Origin: Phytophthora hibernalis
Lineage: Eukaryota; Oomycota; Peronosporomycetes; Peronosporales; Peronosporaceae
Direction: 5' to 3'
Length of the DNA: 64,000 nt
NCBI GenBank assembly: GCA_012656075.1
Contig: JAAKBF010000125.1
Coordinates: forward strand, 124,001-188,000
Shown: positions 1 to 11,079 of the stretch, one piece after another
How positions within the stretch are numbered: the first letter of the stretch is position 1
Layout of the letters: each line of letters opens with the position of its first letter
Made by a program: the position numbers and the translations under genes
The notes under the pieces: model-generated
What the model was told of the DNA's origin: nothing
The model's database searches: none
What the model saw: the letters and a program-made list of their open reading frames with translations, nothing else

Positions 1-1265
1 CGGTAGTTGAAACCTACCGGTATTTAAACAGGCATGGGTGTTGTTGAGGACAGAATTACGTGAATTCGAGTGGACTCTTGCCTAAAATACGTGAATTTAT
101 TTCTGTCGCTGAAAATGGGTCGTGGTCTCTTGTGTATTGGTGATGTATGGTGAGTAACGGATACCCGAATTATCCATGTCAGATTGGCGGGTCGGGTATG
201 GGAATCCGGTTTGGATTGTAGGACTGGGTGGGTAGTCCATTAATTTACGATTGCGACCTCTGGTCCATACCTCCACAGGTATTCCCAGTAAAAAGCTGAA
301 GCTGTCGCGTGATGCTATCGGTTTTCGGTAAGTTTATTTTAAACTACTTCGAAGTATTTTTATACTTTAAAGTATTAAAAATCTGTTTAAAACAGATTTT
401 ATTATCTCGCGGTGACCCTAACAACCCCGCGAATTCTGCCCTTATCTTCGGTTTTGTTATCGGTAGTGATATCCCTTTTGGGTCAACCGCTGCGCAGGTA
501 CGCAACTCGCAAATCCTGTTTTGGGGCCGTATTTTTAAAAAATCTGTTTTGGGGTCGTATCAAAAGAAGTGTTAGTTCAAATCATACCACCTTTCGCAAA
601 ATATCCGCAATGCATCCAGTAGCCAAGTGTATAGTAACAGTATGTAATATTGTTGCTCTGGCCAACAACTAAGGGCGATGACAGTAGTATCAGGACGACA
701 GCGGCCGCAGGATGGCAGCAGCGACAGGACGGTGACAGCAGGAAGATGCGGGGCACTTGCGGCACCGTGACTAGCTGGCCGACCCGCTAGAAGGTCGTAG
801 TCACCTGGCTGCAGACGATCGCGTGCCCGCAAGGCCGTACGGAGGAGGGATGGTACCGACTGTGGGGAAGAACCGAAGGCGAGGCGATATGGACGACAAA
901 TGAACGGCTGTCCGAAAACAGCGAGCAGTCAACCAACGGAGATAGGACGGTGTAGGAACAGAGAAAGCAGCTTAGTTTTCAAGAGAGTCACAAGAAGCGT
1001 CGCCGTAATACAAACTACTCTCTCCTGTTTGTCGTTCCTGAGAAGGACGTGAAGCCCTCACTACAAAGCACAGACATAGCTGACAGAGTAAGTCCAAAGC
1101 GTGAGCAGTGTTATATAGGTAGACGAACCCCGTGGTCGTGAGCGGGCTTGGCAGCCCGCCACCAGATCAAGAGAGGAATCTGAATTCCGCGAGTACATTA
1201 ACCCCGCCTACGGAATGGTTTCAGCAACGGTAGGATTGTAAAGTATTAAGAGCTTCCGGCCACGT
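1..1265. other. no recognisable gene
   Basis: I see no coding sequence that can be recognised here. Open frames are short and of shadow type. There is no RNA gene and no clear repeat boundary. The sequence is probably old intergenic or element-derived DNA next to the hAT fragment. Confidence 0.5.
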
Positions 1266-1920
1266 AATCACTATGCGAAAATTATAGACAGGCCTCCACC
1301 AATTTTATTTGAGATTGATGTCCTGTCTGCAAGCCTGTAACGAACCGAAGATGAACCTGTGTTCGCTGCTTTTCGAGCGAACCGGTAAAACCCCATGATC
1401 CAGGTTCTTAAATTTTTAAGCTTGTAGTTGCCTTGCAGGGTCTGATACAGGAGACGGATTCGCTGGCAATTTTTGCGTTGTTGCCGATGCCAAGAGTCGG
1501 ATAACTTCTTCATCTCTTGTCCGCTTATGTGTGTCTTCCGAAGATGTATTATTTGAAGTAATTCCATGCACTTCTTTCAAATGTTTCGTTGCGCGCGAAG
1601 TCTTCCCACCATACATCACCTGGATAGCTTCAATATCTCGACAAATATGCGCAGCACGACAAATACAGACATGGACAAATGGATCATTCATCGGTTGAAC
1701 GCGTACACACCATCTGAATATAAAAGAGCGTTCGTTGGGTGTAGGTGGTGTAACCACGAATCCTGGTATGGGACGATAACTTTCAACCGCCCTCGCCACC
1801 TCAGCGGGGACCTCATCTGTTGTGGTCGAGACTGTCGATCCCCCAGCGACTGCCGAGTTGTACTGATATGTGTGAATCCACCACCGCCTTGGGCAGGAGT
1901 GACGGTGGAAACACACTCCA
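1266..1920 (-). pseudogene. hAT-type transposase N-terminal fragment (BED zinc finger)
   Basis: The minus-strand frame from about 1916 carries a degenerate BED-type finger: VHVCICRA, then YGGKTSRATKHLKEVHGI, followed by a KRTRDEEVIRLLAS linker. In oomycete hAT transposases a BED finger of this shape (two Cys, then a KHLKxxH pair) precedes the RNase H-like DDE domain and binds the element ends. The first cysteine pair is spaced C-x-C rather than C-x2-C. The frame is lost near 1,500, although weak similarity in other frames (IMGFYRF) continues to about 1,270. The catalytic and dimerisation domains are absent, so this is a dead fragment. The BED call comes from the H-x4-H and the surrounding basic residues; the hAT superfamily is an inference. 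Confidence 0.45.
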
Positions 1921-2180
1921 AGCCAGCATGTTGCTCGCTGGCTGAAGTAGGCAGTTCATATCGTGGACGCTGAGAGCGGGGGTTCATCTGTGAGTACCAT
2001 TTGATCCGGGGAAAGCTCGTACATCGCCGTAAAAGTAGCCGAGAAAGTAGTCGTTGAGCCAACGTTGTTGAAGAAGCCGGTGTACTGCTCGCTGATGATG
2101 CTTCAGTAGACCGTTGATGCGCACTAAACTGGAGGTGCATGTTTCTAAATCCAAACGCACATCTCGAAGGTGAGTCATCG

Positions 2181-5100
2181 CATCAAGTAGGTCTAGCGTG
2201 TAAAAGACAAACCTTGTCAGCGGATGTACGGGTGAAGGAGAGGACGAGATAGTACTTGATGACGAGGAAGCCGATTCGAAACTAAGCTTTCACGCTGAAG
2301 TTGACGCCAAACTTGCCATCGATTGTATCTTCTGGGTCGTGCGGCTTTTGTGAAGGGAAATACTGCTAATTCAGCCAATCAGAGCGCAAGTAGATGAAGT
2401 TTTGCGAGAAAATCCAGACCGGCTATGCTTCCCACCCTGTAACGTGCCAGGACTTATCTCAAGCTTCAAGACAGATGCCCAATGGCAATGTTCATCGACT
2501 TGTGGATATACATATCTAGACTACACGCACAGGCAAGCCTGTAAAACGAAGCTAGACAAACCGAACCACGGTACTCTGTTTTTTGGCTCACGGTTACTTT
2601 TACCTTTTTGACCGAAGACGATTTACCGGTTTTTCGACTTCGGGCAAAAACCCTTGCGAAGCAATACTCAATGTTCAGGTTTTTCATGCTGGTTTGCGAG
2701 CCTGTTGCTGGGGCACGCACGCTGGGTTATTACTGTATCTTGATGCCCCCGAAACATGATTTCCCCAAAAACATGTCACGTTAGGCATAATCCTTACGTA
2801 GTATTATGAAAACAATTGCGTCCAGTGCGAATTATTGGGATTATTTTATAAGTTGAATTGAATCTTGCGTACAGTGGAGTATAGTGTGGCAGTAAGACAG
2901 TGTAAAATGTGAGATTTCGAGGGCGTCCTGTGTGCTACTGCTGCATCTCAGTTGTTGCTGTATCATCCCAGATGTTTCCGTAACATCGATACTGTAGAAT
3001 GTCAGTTCCTGCTGTAGCATCCGACTGGCGAAAGCATCTCACTTTTAATTTTAATATTATCAAATGCCTAAAAACAGCATCAAGCTCCAATCCGACGTCC
3101 CTGTCGTGATGTTATGGCTACACAGTACGACCCCTGTCTGATTGTTTGCTCGTGCTCCAGACACGGTTGAAACTGTGACTGGCGCGACTTAGGAAAAGGA
3201 GGTAGCGCCGTCAGTGAGCAAACACTTTGTTGGATAGAGACCATGAAGCGAACAGCGCGGAAGTAACGACACCTACTATCGAGCTGGGAGACGAGAGAAT
3301 GGATGCAAGCTCCCTTGTGGAGATACGGACCACCATTATCATGACTCACCGATCTCGACAGACCAGAAAGGGCTGGAGGCTGTCAAATACATGAAGAACA
3401 TTCGCATCCGTTATGCGCTAGTCAAAAATCAGCACCAGCGTATCAAAAGACCAGCAGAATGGCGTGTGAAAAGATAGAGAAAGCGCCAGTATCCAGAAGT
3501 GTGGGTGCAATAACTTGCAGCTGGACTCAAATCAACCCTGTTAAAAGCGAAACGAATCATTAGTCTGTTGAACTAGCCTAGTGTGAGAGGTCATGTAATA
3601 GTTTTGCGTGCTAGCTATCCCGTAAATACTGATCATATCACGAGCGGTCGAGTCTTATACCGTGCACAGAAGGAATGAAATGCATTAATTCCTTGCAAAT
3701 TGCGTTCCCCAACATTTGAGACTAGATAGACTCGAGCAATAATATTGTCTTGTACGCCTACTGCACCCCGGATGGATGCAACTTGAGTGCTTAATACAGA
3801 AACGCTCATCGCACTCGTATAGAAAATCAAAGGTTGTTTGGTACTGGTTGTGTGGGGCTCGAAGGGTACATCACTACCGATGTCGACGACATCGTGAGTG
3901 ATGGGAGTACTGACTGCGTATCCTTCTCAGGTGGATAACCAGCCCGCAGAAACTTTAAAGAACAGCAGCGAATTCACGCTATAGTAAAACTAAACGTCCG
4001 CTGATAACAAGTACGTGTACACGGAGACGATCACTTATAGCTCTATCACCCGCTTTACAAGCTATGCATGCGATCCAAACGCAGCTTTTGTAGAGGCTCA
4101 AAATCGGTGGAGCGTCCGTTGTCAAGATGTCAAGATGACCAAGGGCGTCAATACTGGAGCACAAATTTTAGAAGCCAGGGAGGTCAACCTGAGCGTGCGA
4201 GAAGTGCTGGATTGGTTCAAGCACCGCTGAAAAGCAAAACGACAGCGACTAGTCGTCGTCACGAAGGCTCGCATGATGACTCAAGCGGACACTGCTGAAA
4301 AAGATTTGTAATTTGCACAACTGATTGAGTTGTGTAGCCGATCGATCTGGATTTCCAAAACATCGGATACAGTAACACGATAAATGCTAAAAGAGCAAAC
4401 TTGTAAATTTGATTGCACTACTCGTTACACGGATATCACGTCATTTAACCACTCGCATTTACACCCTTGGTATTGTCAATTCCGTCAAAAATTTCCAGAT
4501 TTGAGCGGTTTGCAAACACCTCGACCAATCTCTAATTGGTCAAAATTCGTTGCAGAGCACACGATGAAGGCGGCGGCAACCAAGCAGCACACCCACCATA
4601 GCACCGTCTACCTCTACTTGTACAGATACTACACGCCAATAGCGCGCTAAAGTCTAAAGCAAGACTGTGAAAACATGGAAATTGGATCAACAAGTTTGAA
4701 AACACCGTTTAACATGGTTGGGGCCCGTGACTAGCGTACACAGAGTTAGCGTAGGAAGCGACAGGTAAATTTGACTCTGGGAATAATTGACGGAGTCAAG
4801 TGTCGACACCGTCCAGCCATTAGATATACTTAGTCTTGGCTGTTTTGCTGTATATGGTCCTCACTTGACACTTACTAACATGAACTTTACAGTAAGTTTC
4901 ATGTAATAGTGTATATAAGGTATGAGAGTTTGTGATTACCCTTGTAACCAATGCACAAAGCGGTAAACAATACCAGGCTGCGAGGAATGCGGCTGTTCAA
5001 AGCCGCCTAGCGGATTAACCACTTGTACAGCCGAAGCGTACGCTACCACCAAAACCTAGTCCAGGAATGTTGTTTTCGAGCAGGAAACTATTCAGTTTGC

Positions 5101-5280
5101 ATAGTTCCGAGTCTCTGAAAACAATTATGGGGAGGTTACAGAACGTCTAGATTTTACCTTCATTTGCGGCCACTGACATGTTTACGATTTTTACTATACA
5201 CTTACTGTAAAAACCACGTACAGTTAGCTATGCTGTAAGCGTACACGTCCCACCCTAGATATACTGTAAACAGTGATTGG
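2181..5280. other. no recognisable gene
   Basis: About 3.1 kb with only short open frames, for example 3080-3349 (minus), 4015-4230 (plus) and 4384-4650 (plus). None resembles a family I know. Short TACTGTAA/CAGTAAGT motifs recur between 4,880 and 5,270 and could be ends of a small TA-target element, but no boundaries can be fixed. Confidence 0.45.
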
Positions 5281-5325
5281 CCATCGCGCGGCGCGATGGA
5301 ACCTGTGTGACGGTAGCTCGTCACA
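5281..5325. repeat. two adjacent small perfect hairpins
   Basis: 5281-5299 is a 9-bp palindrome (CCATCGCGC / GCGCGATGG) with a single-base centre. 5306-5325 is a second stem (TGTGACG / CGTCACA) around a 6-nt loop. They lie just before an open stretch at 5,343-5,690 that I cannot identify. They could be part of an element end or LTR; no function is assigned. Confidence 0.5.
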
Positions 5326-5688
5326 TCATTCCCCACTAAAGATGAGAAACTGGGTCAGTTGGGAATTGGAGACTTGAAGTCGATGAAGGCCGAAAACGCC
5401 GACATTACCACGATCGTGGAGCTATACCAGAAGTGACCATTGAACGACTGCAGTGGATTCGTGGATGGGCGCAACGACGAAGCCATGAAGGACATCTTCA
5501 AGCGCTGGAGGTCGACGCGTGGGAAGGAAGTCACGGTTATGCGCACCGTGACAAAGCAGTCTCTCGACGCAGCTTGGACGGCGTTCGTCAAGCGCTAGAA
5601 CGTCGAAGGCACGGATGCTTTCGAAGAAATACTAAGGCTCGCGAGCGAGATCACGAGCGGCTGTCGGTTGGCGCGTTGGCAACTCGGA

Positions 5689-7727
5689 TCAGTCAGCTCT
5701 CGCACGACCGAGGACTCCGGTGCTGCTTAGCGTACGTTGAAGATGATTGCATCCCTTGTCGACCCGACGCTGCCTCTTGGCAGCGTATCGCTGATTAAGT
5801 TCCCATAACTGAGGCGTGATCGGACGTTTTCGCAGAGCCTTGGATGAGGATAAACGCGGCGGGCGGCCGCGCCCTCGCTCAGCTCTGTCCGTTTCTACCG
5901 GAGCGAGGCGTGCCTTGTACGCCGCCACGACGTCAGGAACGTCCTGTTGAAGAGTTTACGTGGTTTCAAACTATCTGGCATCGGACCGAGCCAGCGCACC
6001 AAGTAGCGACGATCCGGAGGGACAGTCACGCCGCGGCGGCGACCGCCGAGGCCCGTACACAAGGACCGAGGGGCAGCTTGGGATCTTCGTGATCGAGGAT
6101 TTGGTCGAAGATATGACGAACGTGACCCGTGCTCTCCATGAGAGAAGGTCGCGCGTGAATGGAGCGCGACCGCTTTAATGATGCTGAGGACTACCTGCGT
6201 CGTGGTCGGGACGCTCGTCGTGTGGATTATCCGGAACGGGAGATGCAGGAGCTAAGACGTCGCTTGCCGCGTCGGAGCGAGCCCTGAGAGGGACCGGGGA
6301 CTGGGGCGCTGATGATCGTCCGCGTCGCTGGGGATAGTCACTGCGTGATATCGTCGGAGTTGGATGATGTAGAAGGTTGGATGTAGACGTAGGGCCGTAG
6401 GAAGTGCAGCGTATAGGCGTCTTATAAAACCTTCGTCACGTTAAATGGTCCAATGTGTATTGGCGAGAGAATTTTATTGCGCCCAAATTCGTCACCGCAG
6501 TAGAAGTGATACCGACCGTGGATAACAACACACGGTCACCAACATAAAAAACCTTGGCGATGTTCTTGCGGCATCGACGATCTGCGTTCTCTTTTGGCGA
6601 TCGACGGTAGACGCGATCGCTCCGCACGCAGCGAACAATGGATTCGCACTGTTGGAGAAACTCGGTAACATCGGCGACATCACTCGGTTGTGTTGCAGAA
6701 ACAGGATCGAAGTTTCCTTGGATCAACTCGGCCGAAGGCGCCGCGTCGAACTCGCCTTGGAGCGCAATAGCGCGACGCCGCAGTCGTGGATGAATCAGCG
6801 TCCAGGAAGTTCAAACAGCTACGAGTTCTGACGCCGCCCTCGTGGCGGAGCGCGTGCGTACTCCGTGCACTGCCGACTTATTCGCGGATCGCATCGACAC
6901 GGCGTTAAGGCGCTTGCGCCGTGGGAACTCGAGAGCGAATTTGTCGCTGTGGGCGCAGACGCTTCTGCGCCACCTTCACCGCTCTCGCGTGTTACGGTTG
7001 AGCGCTCCAACCCAAGGAGTGCTGGAACTCGTGGGTGTCGGCCGTTGTCCACAAAGAATGGCGTGAGCCCCGTTGAAGCGTGGACAGCGTTGTTGAACGC
7101 GAATTCGGCCATGGCTAGGAAAGTTCTCCATCACTTGAACGATGTGGCGTAACTGCGCAACACGTCCTCAAGCACGCGGTAGGCGCGCTCGGTTTGGCCG
7201 TCCGTCTCCGGACGGTCTGCAGTGGACATCTGCAGTCTCGCGCCGAGAAGCTTGAACATGTCCTGAATCTGTGAAGCGGGGGCCTCGGTCGGACACGATC
7301 GAGGTCGGGATGCCATGGTGTCGGTACACTATGTCGACGTGATCGTCGCAGTCTGGACCGCGGTGATGGTGGATGCCACGGGAGCAAGATGCACCATCTT
7401 GCTGAATCTCTCGACTAAATCCACGGCACCCATACGACCTTGGTTGTCTCGAGGAAATCCGAAGACAAAGTCCATGCTCACCGAGTGCCATGCATCTTAG
7501 GTCGGAGCGGGGCTTGCTTCGACGGAGCTGGATTGACACGTTGGCACTCTTCGCAAGAGCGTACCCATTTCCTGACCCACTTGTACATATGAGTCCAATA
7601 TAAATACTTCAAGAGCGCCGCGAATGTCTTCTCGCGCCCGAGATGGCTGCCACGGGGCGAGTCGTGAAATTCGTGACTCAGGCGAGTGCGGGGTCGTCGT
7701 CAAGTGGGACGACGACACCGGTTTTGG
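5689..7727 (-). mobile_element. Ty3/gypsy retrotransposon pol 3' part (integrase to chromodomain), decayed
   Basis: Read on the minus strand, in order: an integrase HHCC finger (H..H near 7,680-7,640, then CEECQ near 7,545); the integrase core with HHGIPTSIVSDRGPRF at about 7,330-7,280; MAEFAFNNAVHASTGLTPFF at 7,112-7,053; and the GDRVLLST and FSRQYTLDHLT C-terminal region (6,560-6,440). After that comes a chromodomain-like piece (YLVRWLG near 6,010; DVPDVVAAYKARL near 5,930) and a basic tail to a stop at 5,689. The order integrase then chromodomain is that of chromovirus-type Ty3/gypsy elements. The frame breaks many times, and protease, RT and RNase H are missing upstream. The DUF4379 relic abuts at 7,727. 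No LTR was identified. The element is not functional. Confidence 0.75.
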
Positions 7728-8848
7728 CAGGGCTGGAGAACCCACTTTCACTGCACAACCGCCTTGAGCATGCCAGTGAAGCCAACCAATTCTCCATTTA
7801 CCACTGCGTTCCATCTCGAATTGAGATGGGCGTAGCGTACAGCAATTGTGTTAGCAGGGGTGCAAATTGGGCAAAGGCCCGAGACTTGCCGCGAACGACC
7901 ACCTTGTCCTGCCATACGTGCTGGAGGTTCAACAAGCCCCTCCATATACCACGCCGTGGCTCTGAAGTATGAACTCTTTCATATCGCCATTTTCGTTGGC
8001 ACCTCTGAAGCACGAACTCCTTTCTATCGCCATTTTCGTGTGCCCACTGCTGTCAAAGTTCCGGGCGGCGAGCCCAAACGTTGAGTTGCAGTAGTCTTGG
8101 AGGCATGTTTGGGTGCCCTTGCATACGCCACACGAATTGAAGCCCTTCTTAACATTGTTGACCATATTATTAATCGAGGCCTTGAAGCGGTGACACGGCT
8201 CCTCCAGGCACTTCCATTGAATCGATGGCCTGATCGTGCCGGTGAACTCTGATATTTCTCTATTCGCTTCGCCATCCCAGGTAGGGGTATCGCACATCCA
8301 TCGTCGTGAACTCCAACGATCCCGGGCAAACGACTTGGTTGAAGTCGCAACTAGGTTCGAAATGACTGCTGGCTGCCGGGCAGTTCTATGCGTGTCCTTT
8401 GTTTCAAATTCACTTGAATCAACTTCTCCACTGTACCACTTCCACGAAATTCTCCATGCGCGTCCTTGGTCACCAAATCACTCGAATCAACACCTTCACA
8501 ATCACTACTTCCACGAGAATCACCGCCGCTGGTTGAAACAGCTCTTCCTGACATCACTTCAACTCGCTGGGATTTTCCAGCCGGTTAAGGCGAGGTGCAG
8601 TCGCTCTTACGCTTTCCTCTCGCAGAGTCGGTTTCAACGACCCCGTATCCCTGTCCTAGTGTTCTCCTGTCGTCTGAACTCGTTCCTTGTGCTGCAGAGG
8701 TCGATGATCTTGTGACTACGGCTGCGCCGATGTTCTTCATGGCAATTTAAAATGTGCCCACAAACTGCGAGCTGACTACAACGAAACACACTTTTGTGGA
8801 TGCTCATTCCATTGAAAAGGAACATGCGTGACAACCCCTCTTCCACTT
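7727..8848 (-). pseudogene. DUF4379-type zinc-ribbon protein gene, truncated copy 1
   Basis: The minus-strand frame 8297-7929 contains a treble-clef-like repeat: WDGEANREIS, then SIQWKCLEEPCHRFKAS, then SCGVCKGTQTCLQDYC. The pattern W-x-C-x(n)-C-H-x-(W/F)-x-A followed by C-x2-C is that of the probable zinc-ribbon family PF14311 (DUF4379), usually present as several repeats. The presumed N-terminal region (ATG near 8,743) has TKDAHGEFRGS-type low-complexity sequence. Several frameshifts separate it from the ribbon. The 3' end is cut at 7,727, where gypsy sequence begins. 7,727-8,505 is almost identical to 22,399-23,177, and the remainder is only moderately similar. Function of the family is unknown to me; nucleic-acid binding would be an inference. 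Confidence 0.55.
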
Positions 8849-9005
8849 CAACATGATATATTAAATATCAATTAGGGTAGCGACAACATTCAACACTGCT
8901 CAGCAATTAACAATCAATTCCGCGTACCTTCCTACTTTAGTGTTGAAGCTGGTCCTTACCGTCTTGTCGAACTTGTCACTCTTGAAGTAGATTCGCTTTC
9001 GTTTT

Positions 9006-9077
9006 ACCGAGAGGCAAATGCACCACCAACTAGCAGCTACGGTGTAGCTGCTAGTGGTGGTGCATTTGCCTCTCGGT
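9006..9077. repeat. 72-bp near-perfect foldback hairpin
   Basis: The left arm 9006-9040 (begins ACCGAGAGGCAAATGC) and right arm 9044-9077 (ends GCATTTGCCTCTCGGT) are complementary over 34 bp with one unpaired A in the left arm at 9,029. The loop is only three bases (GGT). Such a tight inverted duplication is either a precursor-like hairpin or the product of a template-switch or hairpin-end event. No TIR element outline or coding frame goes with it. Confidence 0.85.
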
Positions 9078-9345
9078 CACGATCTAGTCCGGTACTTGCT
9101 TGTACTGAACCTTGGGACGTTCCGCGCTAGAACCTCCCGACGTGCCTCAGCTGCTGGTAGTACTCAATCGCCGCTTGCTCTCCCAGAGCAGAAGGAAATT
9201 ACATCATATAACACATAGGACAACCAACACTAGTGGCGCATGCATTCATACGGCGTCATTCATCACTACGGTCAAGACCACAGTCGGGTTCTGCGTACCT
9301 AGAGACGGCTTAGATCGTGGAGATCTGGGTGATCTCCACGCGATC

Positions 9346-9600
9346 AGTGGGTGACTGCGTTGGCTGCCCCAACCAGAGCTTGTGCGTGCTGAGCGCGGCC
9401 CGTCAGCTGGACCTTGCCGTATCAGACATGAAACAGCGTCTGGTGGGCGTCAAGCAGAAGCTGGTGGTGCTCGGGAAAGGCATGCGTGGGAAAAGCAACG
9501 TTCACCTTGCCTTCCCGCTGGCCGACCAGGGATTCCAGGTGGAGCTTCTAGGCGTGGACATCACTGGCCACAATGCTGCGCATGCTCGGATCGCTTGTGC
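9346..9600 (+). pseudogene. NBP35/NUBP1 (cytosolic Fe-S scaffold ATPase) fragment
   Basis: The frame starting near 9,346 reads GDCVGCPNQSLC, then VSDMKQRLVGVKQKLVVLGKG, FPLADQGFQVELLGVDITGHN. This matches the segment of Nbp35/NUBP1-type MRP-family P-loop ATPases that spans the N-terminal Cys motif (C-x2-C-PNQ), the SGKGGVGKS Walker A region and the LLDxDICGPS segment. Here Walker A is degraded (GKGMRGKSN) and DICGPS has become DITGHN. Only about 85 residues of similarity remain and both sides run into unrelated sequence, so it is a dead partial copy of a gene that should exist intact elsewhere. No intron is seen in the fragment. Confidence 0.7.
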
Positions 9601-10333
9601 ATACGCGCAAATGACACCTGACCACCCACCCAAAGAAAACGCTTACATGCGCGTTCTTCATCAACTGACAAGCCTTCGACACCGCCTACATGCAGTCAAG
9701 ACGTTGTAGGCCAGTTGTTTCTGGTATAGAGGCTTTCTGCCAAAAAAACTCCGTTTTAAGGTCCCACGTAGGAGGAGAGCCCTTACGATAGATCGACGCT
9801 TGAGGTAAGTGTCGTGTGCAAGTCCTCCGTCGGTTCCGAGACATAATTAAGTGTTTGGGTCGACGCGATCCACCCCTCCCAAGGGTAAGTCTCATGTGGA
9901 ACTGTCGGGATAGAATTTCTGGGATGATTACCCACCTGGAGGTTCTGTCCAATGGGCGTTCGGCGGATGGCAAATGGGATTATTCCCTGGGCACAAACGT
10001 TCTCGATTGGCTAGAGACCCTACTTTATTGCAAAAATGCATACAAAAATCAAGATAGCTGGACAAAGGCAAAACAATTCCATAAGATAATCTACAGATTT
10101 TAGTGACATCTTCAAACATTTGGTTACAATCTCTCCCGAGCCCACGTGGTATCCGAAATTTTTGGTAGCTCTCCCACAAATGCTGAGGCAATTCTTCAGA
10201 CGTGCAACAAGAGCTCACTTTCCAACTTGCCGTGTCAGTACCGATGCCAGCAATTTTAACTTGCCCCCTGATAATCAAGAACGGCGAACCTCTCACTTCA
10301 TACCGAACAAGACCGACCCGGTAGACTTTCTTT

Positions 10334-11027
10334 TTGAGGTCGGGATTTCCAGCGCTCAAGGCTCAAGTCGCGACAGAATTTCTTCGGAAACTACCGGACG
10401 AGTGGCAAGAGAATTCCAGCGTTTTCCTCAAGCCTTCGAAGCATGCACCCCAACGCGATTTTCTAGTGCTGGATGTGGAAAATTACGATAGCCGAATTTC
10501 AAGGGCCTGGAACCTCGCTCGGCTTCGCCTGTACGGTCAGTCTGACGTTGTTTTGATGCTCTTTGTGTATGTTCCAAAGGCAGCAGATCCACGCACGAAC
10601 ACGATTCGGAGGGCGATAGAGAATCGAATCAAGAACAAGCTCCTCGCGTGCAGCACTTTTGGATGAGCGCAATATTCAAAGTGGGCCAGCTTCGCAACTC
10701 TACATGGCGACAATGCAAGCGCGGCTTCCTGTTGATGCCCCGCTACAAGTTCTGGATAATGCAGCTGTTCTTCAACTTCAAAACATCGATCAACTTTCAC
10801 AAGAGATGCCAGCCAATCAGCAGGCTGATGAAGCAAATATTGACTCAAACTTTAGATTCATCAGAGTCACGGTCCAAGGTTACGTTCTCCAAGCAAATGT
10901 TCATGTCGGCGACCTGCAAGGGGTGCTTAGGTTACCATCGTACAACCTGCGACCTCCATTTCGAGATCCGGTGAATTTCGAGACGCCAGCACCGCCTGAA
11001 GAGATGGAAGATGTCGACCACATTTAA
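10334..11027 (+). pseudogene. coherent open frame of a repeated oomycete family, function unknown
   Basis: Two consecutive frames, 10334-10666 and 10659-11027, read as one protein if a single frameshift near 10,660 is allowed. The first has VATEFLRKLPDEWQ, FLVLDVENYDSRISRAWNLA and VVLMLFVYVPKA. The second has ASQLYMATMQARLP, FRFIRVTVQGYVL and LPSYNLRPPFRDP. The codon pattern and amino-acid composition look like a real protein, unlike the neighbouring shadow frames. I have an impression of having seen similar proteins in Phytophthora genomes but cannot name a domain. More decayed upstream sequence of the same unit may extend back to about 9,816. No catalytic motif is visible. Confidence 0.4.
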
Positions 11028-11079
11028 CAAGACAATGTTTAAAGACGAGAAAGTTCACAAAGCACACAATACATGAAAT

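Noticed and set aside
5343..5690. Possible RxLR-type effector fragment (plus strand, with EEILRLASEIT-like helices)
   Set aside because: No signal peptide, no RxLR-EER motif, and internal stops. Composition alone is not enough.
9382..9621. 79-codon plus frame overlapping the NBP35 fragment
   Set aside because: Out-of-frame shadow of the NUBP1-like sequence; no motif of its own.
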